Assembly: GCF_000758165.1 (NCBI RefSeq)
Contig: NZ_JNUP01000065.1
Coordinates: 296,152-360,151 of the forward strand
Source: Spirochaeta lutea
GTDB lineage: Bacteria > Spirochaetota > Spirochaetia > DSM-27196 > Salinispiraceae
Length of the DNA: 64,000 nt
Direction: 5' to 3'
Shown here: one piece after another, positions 9,638 through 17,338 of the stretch
Layout of the letters: the number at the start of each line of letters is the position of its first letter
Position numbering within the stretch: position 1 is the first letter of the stretch
Position numbers and translations under genes: made by a program
Notes under the pieces: model-generated
What the model saw: the letters and a program-made list of their open reading frames with translations, nothing else
Told to the model about the DNA's origin: nothing
Database searches by the model: none

Positions 9638-9793
9638 TGGGACTCCTTTCTCGAATCCGTTCAGCCGAGGGCGTTTCTGACGGTCTGCATGGTGGTATTA
9701 AACCGCAGCTTCCCTGAATATACCCACTAACCCCGGGGGCGGGCAATGAAATCCCCCAAGACCCCGTCTCATGGAGCGGATCTCCGGAGGCCC

Positions 9794-9822
9794 TTGAACC
9801 CCGGGATACATTCTACCATAAT
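9794..9822 (+). promoter_or_regulatory. Promoter of purK, probably giving leaderless mRNA
   Basis: TTGAAC (9794-9799), 17-bp spacer, CATAAT (9817-9822), then six C residues and the ATG at 9829. Transcription should begin at or beside the start codon; there is no Shine-Dalgarno. Confidence 0.5.
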
Positions 9823-9828
9823 CCCCCC

Positions 9829-10971
9829 ATGGTAGATCATACATCCCTTCCCGGGCTGCGGCTCGGCATAATCGGAGGCGGGCAGCTGGGCCGGATGATG
9901 GCCCAGGAGGCGCGCCGCATGGGTATTCATACCACCTGCCTGGATCCTCAGGAGCATCCCCCGGCGGAGGGAGTGGCGGATATCTGTATCCGGGGTGACC
10001 TGCAGAGCCCGGAGGCGATCCGGGAACTCGCAGGCCGGGTGGACGTTCTCACCTTTGAAATTGAACATATTCACACCCCGGTGCTCCATGAAATCCGGAG
10101 CAGGGGCATTCCGGTGTTCCCCCAGCCCGATACCCTGGAAACCATCCAGGATAAACTGGTCCAGAAGCAGTGTTTCCTTCAGGCCGGTCTGCCGGTACCC
10201 CGGTTCAGTGCCTGGGATAGCCCCGGGGAGGGTCTGCCCCGGGGGTTTGGATATCCGGCGGTGCAGAAACTCCGCCGGGGGGGCTACGACGGCCGGGGAG
10301 TCCAGGTGCTCACCGGGCCCCGGGGGGAGATTCTGGAGGGGCCTTCCATGGTGGAAGAGTGCATATCCTTCGAGATGGAGCTCGCCGTACTTCTGGCCCG
10401 GGGCCGGGATGGTGAGATCCGAACCTGGCCGGTCATAGAGATGGTTTTCGATCCCCATACCCAGATCTGTAATTCCGTATGTGCCCCGGCCCGGATCTCC
10501 CAGGAGGTTGCCGAACGGGCTCTGGATGTTGGCACCCGGGCTGTGGAGGCCCTGGAGGGGGTGGGGGTGTTCGCCGTGGAGCTGTTTTTAACTCCCCAGG
10601 GGGAGGTGTTGATAAACGAGGTGGCGCCCCGCCCCCATAATTCCGGTCACTGGACCATTGAAGGAAGCCTTACCAGCCAGTTCGACCAGCACATCCGGGC
10701 GGTCTGCGGACTGCCCCTGGGCAGCACGGACCTGACCAAACCCTCGGTGATGGTGAACCTTCTGGGGGCGGCAGGCGCATCGGGAAGCCCGGTTATCCGG
10801 GGATACGATCAGGCCCTGGCCCTACCGGGGCTTAATTTCCACTGGTATGAGAAGGACCGGGTCAGTTCCCAGCGAAAAATGGGCCATGTTACCATCCTGG
10901 CTGATCGCCTGGACGAGGCGCTGGAGCTGTCCCGCCGGGCGGAGCAGATTCTGCGGGTTGAAGGAATATAG
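9829..10971 (+). CDS. purK: N5-carboxyaminoimidazole ribonucleotide synthase PurK
   Basis: A 380-residue ATP-grasp enzyme that converts aminoimidazole ribonucleotide plus bicarbonate and ATP to N5-CAIR in de novo purine synthesis. It shows the N-terminal signature LGIIGGGQLGRMMAQEARRMG, the ATP-grasp lysine region VQKLRRGGYDGRGVQV, and the late motif LINEVAPRPHNSGHWTIE with its metal/ATP ligands. Full length for the family. The partner enzyme PurE follows 36 bases later, an arrangement seen in many bacteria. The 3' end carries the first of three 10-bp tandem repeats that continue into the spacer. A short 5' distance to the promoter suggests leaderless translation. Confidence 0.96.
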   Translation: MVDHTSLPGLRLGIIGGGQLGRMMAQEARRMGIHTTCLDPQEHPPAEGVADICIRGDLQSPEAIRELAGRVDVLTFEIEHIHTPVLHEIRSRGIPVFPQPDTLETIQDKLVQKQCFLQAGLPVPRFSAWDSPGEGLPRGFGYPAVQKLRRGGYDGRGVQVLTGPRGEILEGPSMVEECISFEMELAVLLARGRDGEIRTWPVIEMVFDPHTQICNSVCAPARISQEVAERALDVGTRAVEALEGVGVFAVELFLTPQGEVLINEVAPRPHNSGHWTIEGSLTSQFDQHIRAVCGLPLGSTDLTKPSVMVNLLGAAGASGSPVIRGYDQALALPGLNFHWYEKDRVSSQRKMGHVTILADRLDEALELSRRAEQILRVEGI

Positions 10972-10991
10972 AAGGAATATGGAAGGAATAT
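10960..10991 (+). repeat. Three tandem copies of GAAGGAATAT across the purK stop codon
   Basis: Copies at 10960-10969, 10971-10980 and 10982-10991, with an 11-base period. The first encodes the purK C-terminus and the later ones lie in the spacer just before the purE ribosome site (AGGGAGGA). Each copy itself resembles a weak Shine-Dalgarno. Confidence 0.85.
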
Positions 10992-11007
10992 AAGGGAGGA
11001 TGAGACG

Positions 11008-11517
11008 ATGGTCGGAATAATTATGGGAAGCGATTCTGATTTACCGGTGATGGCAAAGGCGGCTGAGGTGCTTGAAGCCCTGGATGTTCGGTGCAGCACG
11101 ACCATTGTATCTGCCCACCGCACACCCCGGAGGATGTTTGAATACGCCCAAAACGCCAGAAAGCAGGGCCTCAAGGTGATCATCGCCGGTGCAGGCGGGG
11201 CCGCCCATCTGCCGGGTATGGTTGCCGCCCTGACGGATTTGCCGGTCATTGGCGTGCCAGTACGGTCCAGCAATCTCCAGGGATTGGACTCCCTGCTTTC
11301 CATTGTTCAAATGCCCGGAGGCGTTCCTGTGGCAACCATGGCTATTAACGGTGCTAAAAACGCGGGGCTACTGGCTGCCCGGATGATCGCAGCCTGGGAT
11401 GAAGAGCTGGCCCGGCGCTTAGCGGGGTTTCAGGAGGCAATGGAGCAGGAGGTGGGGGATAAAATTACCTCGTTGGAATCTCTGGGGTGGCAGGAGTACC
11501 TTCGGGGTATGAAGTAG
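11008..11517 (+). CDS. purE: N5-carboxyaminoimidazole ribonucleotide mutase PurE
   Basis: A 169-residue class I PurE that moves the carboxylate of N5-CAIR to C4, giving CAIR, directly after PurK. The family landmarks are present: [15 protein letters not shown] for phosphate binding, SAHRTP with the catalytic His, [12 protein letters not shown], and the C-terminal half [31 protein letters not shown] good ribosome site (AGGGAGGA) precedes the ATG. Class I rather than class II is supported by the presence of purK. The last 53 bases overlap the convergent thioredoxin-like gene. Confidence 0.96.
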   Translation: MVGIIMGSDSDLPVMAKAAEVLEALDVRCSTTIVSAHRTPRRMFEYAQNARKQGLKVIIAGAGGAAHLPGMVAALTDLPVIGVPVRSSNLQGLDSLLSIVQMPGGVPVATMAINGAKNAGLLAARMIAAWDEELARRLAGFQEAMEQEVGDKITSLESLGWQEYLRGMK

Positions 11518-11860
11518 CCGGCTGGGGGGATGCTGCCGAGGAAAAGAGGGCGACCAGGCGGTCAATCCGCCGGCGGAGTTCCTCCAGGGAGAAGTACCTG
11601 GCTTCCCGGATATGCTCCCGACCCTGGACGCTGACCAGAACCGCGGGAATGGTGAACACCGAAAGCTGGGCCGCAAGTTCCCGGTCCTGGTGGGCGTTGA
11701 TCTCCAGGGCTGTGATATCCGGGAAATCGGCGAGAATCTCCCGGATCTTGGGTTTTACCGATGAACAAACCCCGCAGTTGGTTCCGGTAATATAGGTGAG
11801 GACCAGGGGGTTTTGATCCAGGAGGTCTTGGTATTCTTCCAGGGTGTGGACGGGTTTCAT
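11465..11860 (-). CDS. Thioredoxin-like protein with CGVC redox motif
   Basis: A 131-residue single thioredoxin-fold domain: [21 protein letters not shown] holds the C-G-V-C dithiol (residues 31-34 region), followed by the cis-proline strand VFTIPAVLV. This layout fits cytoplasmic thioredoxin-like reductants rather than classical WCGPC thioredoxin. The ATG at 11860 is chosen over a TTG 36 bases upstream because it begins the conserved domain and lies seven bases after a TTGACT-N17-TATTTT promoter (11896-11868), which suggests a leaderless message. The C-terminus is a Pro/Ser/Thr tail encoded opposite the end of purE (53-base overlap). Confidence 0.8.
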   Translation of the reverse strand: MKPVHTLEEYQDLLDQNPLVLTYITGTNCGVCSSVKPKIREILADFPDITALEINAHQDRELAAQLSVFTIPAVLVSVQGREHIREARYFSLEELRRRIDRLVALFSSAASPQPATSYPEGTPATPEIPTR

Positions 11861-11867
11861 GGGGATT

Positions 11868-11896
11868 AAAATATAGTAAAATGCATATATAGTCAA
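11868..11896 (-). promoter_or_regulatory. Promoter of the thioredoxin-like gene
   Basis: On the minus strand TTGACT (11896-11891), 17-bp spacer, TATTTT (11873-11868), then seven bases to the ATG at 11860; no ribosome-binding site intervenes. Confidence 0.45.
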
Positions 11897-11986
11897 TGAG
11901 GCGTGAATACCCCGGGTGGGGGAGGAAACGGCATTGGAATCACCCTAGGACCGAAAAACCCTGGGAGCCGATTGTAAAACGGGGTT

Positions 11987-12013
11987 TTGCAAGAACCTTC
12001 TATGCTTGTATTT
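11987..12013 (+). promoter_or_regulatory. Possible promoter upstream of ychF
   Basis: TTGCAA (11987-11992), 15 bp, TATTTT (12008-12013). The same TTGCAA-N15 pattern precedes the RelA/SpoT-TPR gene (14027-14053) and the DUF2975 gene (34613-34639). The short spacer makes each uncertain alone; the recurrence is the support. Confidence 0.3.
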
Positions 12014-12066
12014 TTAGCGCCTTCCATGCACTATAGAGATATATTCAGGAATAAGGAATTGAACTC

Positions 12067-13173
12067 ATGCCATTAAATTGCGGTATCGTCGGCCTTCCGA
12101 ATGTGGGAAAGTCGACTATTTTTTCTGCCTTAACCTCCGCACCTGCGGAGAGTGCCAACTACCCCTTCTGCACCATCGATCCCAATGTGGGAATCGTGAA
12201 TGTGCCCGACCCCCGACTTCAGAGCATCGCCGAGCATATACCCACCGAGAAGATTATTCCCGCGGTGGTGGAATTTGTTGATATCGCCGGTCTGGTGAAG
12301 GGAGCCAGCAAGGGAGAGGGTCTGGGTAATAAGTTTCTCAGCCATATCCGGGAGGTGGGGGTCATCGTCCATGTAGTCCGCTGCTTTGAGAATCCCGATA
12401 TTGTACATGTGGACAACCGGATCGACCCTGCTGGGGATATTGAGACTATCAATATCGAGCTGGCCCTGGCTGATCTTGAGACGGTGGAGAAGCGTCTGGT
12501 CCGGATTGAGAAGGATTCCCGGGCGAGCAAGGAGGCTGCCAAGAAGGCTTCTGCGCTGGCTCCTATTCTTGAGCAGTGTAAGGCCCTGCTTCAGGAGGGC
12601 CGTCCTGCCAGGGCCTTGGAGTTGGATGATGAACAGGAGGAGCTCCTGCGGGATCTACACCTCATTACCCGGAAGAAGATGCTCTATGTATGCAATGTGG
12701 ACGAGGCCAGTATCGGCACTGAGAATGAGTACGTGGCAACCGTACGGTCCATCGCCCAGGCTGAAGGGGCCGGGGTGGTGGTTCTTTCCGGTCAGATTGA
12801 GAAGGAGATCGCAGCTCTGGAGGATCCCGAGGAGCGTCAGGCCTTCCTGGAGGATGCCGGGCTTACCGAAAGCGGTCTGAGCAGCCTTATCCATGAGGGA
12901 TATCGGCTTTTGGGTCTGCGCACCTATTTTACTGCCGGACCTAAGGAGGTACGTGCCTGGACCTTCCATGAGGGCGACAAAGCTCCCCAGGCGGCGGGGG
13001 TTATTCATACTGATTTTGAAAAGGGATTCATCCGGGCTGAGACCTACTCCTTCGATGATCTGGTAGCCTATAAAAGCGAGCAGAAGGTGCGTGAGGCCGG
13101 CAAACTCCGTCAGGAGGGTAAAGAATACCTCGTGAAGGACGGAGATATTATGCATTTCAAATTTAACCTGTAA
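12067..13173 (+). CDS. ychF: Ribosome-associated Obg-family ATPase YchF/OLA1
   Basis: A 368-residue universally conserved P-loop protein that prefers ATP over GTP and binds ribosomes, linked to stress and redox responses. The P-loop is GLPNVGKST near the N-terminus, the G3 region is DIAGLVKGASKGEGLGN, a helical coiled-coil arm spans about 130-200, the specificity loop reads YVCNVDE, and the C-terminal TGS domain contains TYFTAGPKEVRAWTFHEGDKAPQAAGVIH. The ATG at 12067 follows AAGGAATT. It is followed 13 bases later by the REC-PAS regulator, so they may be cotranscribed. Confidence 0.97.
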   Translation: MPLNCGIVGLPNVGKSTIFSALTSAPAESANYPFCTIDPNVGIVNVPDPRLQSIAEHIPTEKIIPAVVEFVDIAGLVKGASKGEGLGNKFLSHIREVGVIVHVVRCFENPDIVHVDNRIDPAGDIETINIELALADLETVEKRLVRIEKDSRASKEAAKKASALAPILEQCKALLQEGRPARALELDDEQEELLRDLHLITRKKMLYVCNVDEASIGTENEYVATVRSIAQAEGAGVVVLSGQIEKEIAALEDPEERQAFLEDAGLTESGLSSLIHEGYRLLGLRTYFTAGPKEVRAWTFHEGDKAPQAAGVIHTDFEKGFIRAETYSFDDLVAYKSEQKVREAGKLRQEGKEYLVKDGDIMHFKFNL

Positions 13174-13185
13174 GGGAGCCTGATT

Positions 13186-13929
13186 GTGCCAACCCCTAGA
13201 ATTCTCATCGTGGAGGATGAGGGTATTATCGCCCGGAACATAGAGCGCCATCTGGAACGCCTGGGATATGGTATTACCGGTATCTGCGGGGATGCGGATT
13301 CGGCCCAGGCTATGTTGTCCCAGGAGCGTCCCGATCTTGTGCTCATGGATGTTCAGTTGGAGGGTGATTTGGACGGGGTCGGGCTTGCCGACATTATCCG
13401 CCGAGACCTGGATATTCCGGTAATCTACCTAACCGGGTACCTGGATGATGCCACCCTGGAACGGGCTAAAATCACCCAGCCCTTCGGGTACATCGCCAAA
13501 CCCTTTACCCGGCGGGAGCTCCAGGTAACCATTGAAATAGCCTTGTACAAATACCGCATGGAGCGTACCTTGTCGGACCGGGAGCTGCAGATCCAGGAAC
13601 TCTTGGATACCATGCAGCAGGGATTCTGTTTATTGGACGGGGAACACCGCATTATTTCGGCAAATAGGAAGCTGGCAGAGCTCATGGGTCTGGCCTCAGA
13701 TGCCCTTCAGGGCCGGGATCTTTTTACCCTGATCCATCCCGAAGACCATGAGACCCTTCGCAGTGCTTTGAGCGGCCAGGATGCCCAAGGCGAGCGGCCC
13801 CGGAGAATCCGGATTCTCAGCTCGGCCCAGGGGGTTGTTCCCCTGATTCTCATTGCCAAGGTGTTGGGTTCCATCCAGGTGCCCCGGGGCAGCTTCATAA
13901 GCCTTACCGAGATTCCCCGGGAAGACTAG
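13186..13929 (+). CDS. Response regulator: receiver plus PAS domain
   Basis: A 247-residue protein with an N-terminal receiver domain (about 4-120; acidic pocket VEDE, phosphoacceptor Asp in LVLMDVQL near residue 49, switch Thr in YLTGY, Lys in IAKPF) and a C-terminal PAS domain (about 135-235, beginning LLDTMQQGFCLLDGEHRIISANRKLAEL). It has no DNA-binding output, so it probably acts by protein contact. Proteins of this type commonly take phosphate from HisKA_2 kinases, several of which are in the window. The GTG start at 13186 is behind AAGGGAG, 13 bases after ychF. Confidence 0.85.
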   Translation: MPTPRILIVEDEGIIARNIERHLERLGYGITGICGDADSAQAMLSQERPDLVLMDVQLEGDLDGVGLADIIRRDLDIPVIYLTGYLDDATLERAKITQPFGYIAKPFTRRELQVTIEIALYKYRMERTLSDRELQIQELLDTMQQGFCLLDGEHRIISANRKLAELMGLASDALQGRDLFTLIHPEDHETLRSALSGQDAQGERPRRIRILSSAQGVVPLILIAKVLGSIQVPRGSFISLTEIPRED

Positions 13930-14026
13930 TCCCCACCCATGCCGGGGCCTGTCAGTCGAGATTTTGATTCACTCTGCAAAGCAGGAAAGCCCCCGCCCAT
14001 GCCCGGTACCACGGCAAAACCTAGTT

Positions 14027-14053
14027 TTGCAAGCCTCCCCCCTATGCTACAAT
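14027..14053 (+). promoter_or_regulatory. Promoter of the RelA/SpoT-TPR gene
   Basis: TTGCAA (14027-14032), 15 bp, TACAAT (14048-14053), then six bases to the ATG at 14060, again compatible with a leaderless message. Confidence 0.4.
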
Positions 14054-14059
14054 AGGGGC

Positions 14060-15442
14060 ATGTCATTCAACTATGTTGCCCTACCGATTCCGTCCCGCAG
14101 CGAGCTTGAGGAACGCTACAACGGCTACGCCGATGCCTGGGAACGGGCCCTTTTTGAGATTCACCGCCGCATCCGGTCCCAGCTCATGGATCTTGGCCTT
14201 CGGGCTACGGTCAAATACCGGGTGAAGGAGTTCCAGAGTTATTACAAGAAGCTCCTCCGCCGAGGCGCACCCCTGGGGCTGGAAAACGGCCAGAACGGAG
14301 TGAATGGCCACAGTGAGGAGGGGGGGAGCGGTGCAGCGCCGGAATGTGTTCCCGTTACCGACCTGCTGGGAATTCGGATTGTTTGTCCCTTTATGGAGGA
14401 TCTTACCACGGTGGAGCAAATCCTTGCCCAGGAATACCGGGTGGTGGAGCGGGAGCAGAAGGGGGCCGAGTTCTCCTTTAAGGAGTTCGGGTACGAATCT
14501 ACCCACTACCTCTTGAATATCCCGGGAGACGTGGTGGACAGCTTCCATATTGACGCCGATCTTGTGTTTGAGGTACAGCTGCGGACCATCCTGCAGGATG
14601 CATGGGCCGAGGTGGAGCATGAGCTGGTGTATAAGAGCGAGTTTACCCCCTTCGATGATCCTATGCGCCGGAAGCTTGCCGCCCTGAACGCAAACCTGAG
14701 CCTGGCGGATATTATTTTTCACGAAATCCGGGTCTTTCAGCGTGAACTGCAGCAGCAGATCCGCCAGAGGCGTTCGGCGTTTTCGACGTTCCTGAGTGAT
14801 GAGTTCTCCAGCACCCCCGACCCTTCCCAGGGGTCGGCTGTCCGGGAGGCTTTAGGGGATTCCGCTGCCCCCAACCCCGAGGTGGCCCCTCCCGCCGGTG
14901 ATGGCGCCGCCCCCGGGGATGAACCCGAGGGGGGGATAGATATCATCCAACAAACCACCGGCGCGGCGAATACCACGGATTCCTTGCTGCTCAAGGCCCT
15001 CTATGCCCATAACAGGAGTGATTACCCCAGAGCGGTGGAATTGTACTCCAAGATTCTGGATTCTGAGCCCCGGTCGGCGGTCTACTTTGTGGTGGTGCTT
15101 CACCGGGGAATGGCGTATTTCGCCCTGGGGGATTATGCCGCGGCGCTCCAGGATTTTGAACGGTCCCTGGGCTCCAAGGGTGACCTCCGGCGTTCTTACC
15201 ACTACCGGGGGTTGGCTCACCGGCAATTGGGGGACGACGGGGCTGCTCTGGAGGATTTCTGTCGGTCCCTGGAGCTGGACCCCTTTCAATACGAGGTGCT
15301 GATGAGCCGGGCGCAGGTGTACCATCGAACGGGGGACCTCGCCGGAGCGCTCAAGGACTGTGATGCAGCCCTGTCGCTGGAGCCCGATTCCAGCGAGGCC
15401 CGGCGATTTCATAGCCTGCTGACCCAAGAACTAGGAATGTGA
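14060..15442 (+). CDS. RelA/SpoT-type nucleotidyltransferase fused to TPR repeats
   Basis: A 460-residue protein. The N-terminal half (about 20-230) is a RelA/SpoT synthetase-like domain: VKYRVKEFQSYYKKLLRRG, TDLLGIRIVCPFMED, the FGYESTHYLL signature and EVQLRTILQDAWAEVEHEL. There is no HD hydrolase domain. A Pro/Gly/Ala-rich linker (about 250-300) leads to TPR helices (about 310-460). Domain and motifs suggest synthesis of (p)ppGpp or a related nucleotide, or an RNA/tRNA-directed variant; the TPR part would recruit a partner. The ATG at 14060 is preferred to an upstream TTG because it sits just behind the promoter and starts conserved sequence. Confidence 0.82.
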   Translation: MSFNYVALPIPSRSELEERYNGYADAWERALFEIHRRIRSQLMDLGLRATVKYRVKEFQSYYKKLLRRGAPLGLENGQNGVNGHSEEGGSGAAPECVPVTDLLGIRIVCPFMEDLTTVEQILAQEYRVVEREQKGAEFSFKEFGYESTHYLLNIPGDVVDSFHIDADLVFEVQLRTILQDAWAEVEHELVYKSEFTPFDDPMRRKLAALNANLSLADIIFHEIRVFQRELQQQIRQRRSAFSTFLSDEFSSTPDPSQGSAVREALGDSAAPNPEVAPPAGDGAAPGDEPEGGIDIIQQTTGAANTTDSLLLKALYAHNRSDYPRAVELYSKILDSEPRSAVYFVVVLHRGMAYFALGDYAAALQDFERSLGSKGDLRRSYHYRGLAHRQLGDDGAALEDFCRSLELDPFQYEVLMSRAQVYHRTGDLAGALKDCDAALSLEPDSSEARRFHSLLTQELGM

Positions 15443-15452
15443 GGACCCTTCC

Positions 15453-16607
15453 ATGACACAACTATTTGCCAGTGACAACTCCGCCCCGGCACACCCGGCC
15501 CTGCTTTCAGCCCTGGCCGCCATGCCCCAGGACCATGCCTACTCCTACGGCGCAGATTCCCATACCCACGGGGCCTCTGGCCTGTTCGCCGAGATATTCG
15601 GCGTTTCTCCCGGGGATGTTCAGATCCTCTACACTGCCAACGGAACCGGCGCCAATGTTATCGGATTATCCAGCTTTCTGGCTCCCTGGGAGGGGGTGAT
15701 CGCCACCCATGAAAGCCATATCACCGAGGATGAATGCGGGGCCCTGGAGGGCCTGCGGGGGATCAAGATCTACCACCGGGAGGGTGGGGATGGCAAACTT
15801 ACCCCCGAGGATTGCCGCGTCTTCCGGGCTTATCAGGCCAACATCCACCGGAACCGCCCAGGAGCGGTGTCCATTACCCAATCCACCGAGCTCGGGACAG
15901 TTTATAGCCCCGGGGAAATCCGGGCGATAGGCGAGGCCGCCCGGGAGCAGGAAATGATCCTCCATGTTGACGGCGCCAGGCTGGCAAATGCGGTGGCCTA
16001 TCAGCTCCGATGTGAGCGGCCGGGCCTAGAGCCCGGGCAGGACGGCTTTTTAGCTCGGGGCCGGGAGATACTCCGGCAGATGACCGTGGATGCCGGGGTG
16101 TCGGTGGTCAGTCTCGGTCTGAGTAAGAACGGCGGCATGATCGGGGAGGTCCTTGTGGTCTTCAGCAGGAATCTGCCGGAGCGGTATGCCTCCCGGGTAA
16201 CCCGGACCAAGGGGGGTGGGGAGCTGATGCGCAGTCAAAAGCAGGCCATGCAGCTCATCAGCAAAACCCGATACATTGCCTGTCAGGCTGAGACCTTGTT
16301 CCGGGACGGCTTGTGGTTGGAGAATGCCTGGCGGGCTAATCAAGCGGCTCGTCGTTTAGGCCAGGGGATTGAGGAGCTGAGCCGAAGCTATCCGCAGTGG
16401 GGCGGCGGGGTCGAGTATCCGGTTCAGGCGAACGGGGTTTGGGCCGTTCTGCCCGAGGCGTGGATAGAACCATTGCGTAGGGACTTCGGATTTTATGTTT
16501 GGGACGAGCAGCGCCGGGTGGTGCGGCTGATGTGTAGCTGGGATACCGAATCGGGGCTGATCGATGCATTTCTTTCAGCCCTGGGCGAACGGGCAGCCCG
16601 GGGATAA
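15453..16607 (+). CDS. Low-specificity L-threonine aldolase-family PLP enzyme
   Basis: A 384-residue fold-type I PLP enzyme of the beta-eliminating lyase/threonine aldolase family, cleaving beta-hydroxy amino acids such as L-threonine to glycine and an aldehyde. Visible features: FASDNSAPAHPALLSAL at the N-terminus, GTGANV near the cofactor phosphate, the HVDGARLANA segment whose Asp binds the pyridine nitrogen, and SLGLSKNGGMIGE with the Schiff-base lysine. Within the family, GLSKN replaces the usual SKGL-type sequence. It starts 10 bases after the RelA/SpoT-TPR gene and probably shares its transcript. Confidence 0.85.
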   Translation: MTQLFASDNSAPAHPALLSALAAMPQDHAYSYGADSHTHGASGLFAEIFGVSPGDVQILYTANGTGANVIGLSSFLAPWEGVIATHESHITEDECGALEGLRGIKIYHREGGDGKLTPEDCRVFRAYQANIHRNRPGAVSITQSTELGTVYSPGEIRAIGEAAREQEMILHVDGARLANAVAYQLRCERPGLEPGQDGFLARGREILRQMTVDAGVSVVSLGLSKNGGMIGEVLVVFSRNLPERYASRVTRTKGGGELMRSQKQAMQLISKTRYIACQAETLFRDGLWLENAWRANQAARRLGQGIEELSRSYPQWGGGVEYPVQANGVWAVLPEAWIEPLRRDFGFYVWDEQRRVVRLMCSWDTESGLIDAFLSALGERAARG

Positions 16608-16661
16608 CGGGGCTGCCGGCCGGGGCTGCCTGGTTGGGTACCGGTCTGTGGGGATCAGTCC

Positions 16662-17003
16662 CTAATCCCAGAGTTCATCCGGGCGGCGTTCGGGGATGGC
16701 CTCTGTTTTTTTGCCGGTAGCGGCGAATTCCAGGCTTAGGAAGAGGCCGCAGTAGCAGTGGCCGTATTCCGCCTGGTCGGCCAGGTTGTAGCTGCAGGGG
16801 CAGGTAATGTCTCGGTCATGCTGCCGGTCACCATCTCCGTCCCTGCAGGGGCAGAGGAAAAAACCGTATCGGTTGTAGTTGGTCTGCAGCCCCTCTTCGA
16901 TCTTTCGTCGGAATTCCTCGTCCGGATTGGGAACCCAGCCTTGTTTTGCACTTACCCGTTCAACAAAGGTGCGGATCTGTGAAAGGCTCTTTTGTTTCGG
17001 CAT
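16662..17003 (-). CDS. Ferredoxin:thioredoxin reductase catalytic subunit
   Basis: A 113-residue protein with the cysteine pattern CPC-x14-CPC-x12-CYC that binds a 4Fe-4S cluster next to an active disulfide. The spacing differs from the plant enzyme (x16 and x8) and matches the forms found in non-photosynthetic bacteria and archaea. The enzyme moves electrons from ferredoxin to a thioredoxin-fold partner. The gene lies 17 bases after a glutaredoxin-like gene on the same strand, the obvious candidate partner. The ATG follows a G-rich ribosome site. No variable (beta-barrel) subunit is seen, as in other anaerobes. Confidence 0.88.
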   Translation of the reverse strand: MPKQKSLSQIRTFVERVSAKQGWVPNPDEEFRRKIEEGLQTNYNRYGFFLCPCRDGDGDRQHDRDITCPCSYNLADQAEYGHCYCGLFLSLEFAATGKKTEAIPERRPDELWD

Positions 17004-17020
17004 TCGAATCCCCCCTATTC

Positions 17021-17338
17021 CTAGGCTTCACCGTCTTCCGAGAGAAATTCCTTCCATTTTTCCTCCACAAAGCCTGAGATGTGAACTGAATCGTTCTTCA
17101 CCAGGAGGGGGAAAACCGGAATGCTCCCGAATTGGGCCTTCAGCTCGGCTTTCATGGCGCGTTTTTCGTTGATGTCGATTTGATCCATGAAGATGTACTC
17201 GTACTGATAGCCCTGGTCCTTGAGAAAGTTCATGGCCCGTTCGCAGAAGGCGCAGGTGGAGAGGGCGTAGACCCGTAAGTTCCCGGCGTTTTTTGGACCG
17301 GGTACGGTGCTGTAGTCGGCTTTATCGATGTACCGCAT
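17021..17338 (-). CDS. Glutaredoxin-like protein (CAFC)
   Basis: A 105-residue thioredoxin-fold protein with the redox motif STCAFCERAMNFL and a later SIPVFPLLV segment with the cis-proline. It should be a small dithiol carrier in the cytoplasm; pairing with the FTR catalytic subunit 17 bases downstream implies reduction by ferredoxin rather than by glutathione. The ATG follows GAGGAGG, and the gene overlaps the upstream metalloprotease gene by 17 bases, so all three genes form one operon. Confidence 0.87.
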   Translation of the reverse strand: MRYIDKADYSTVPGPKNAGNLRVYALSTCAFCERAMNFLKDQGYQYEYIFMDQIDINEKRAMKAELKAQFGSIPVFPLLVKNDSVHISGFVEEKWKEFLSEDGEA

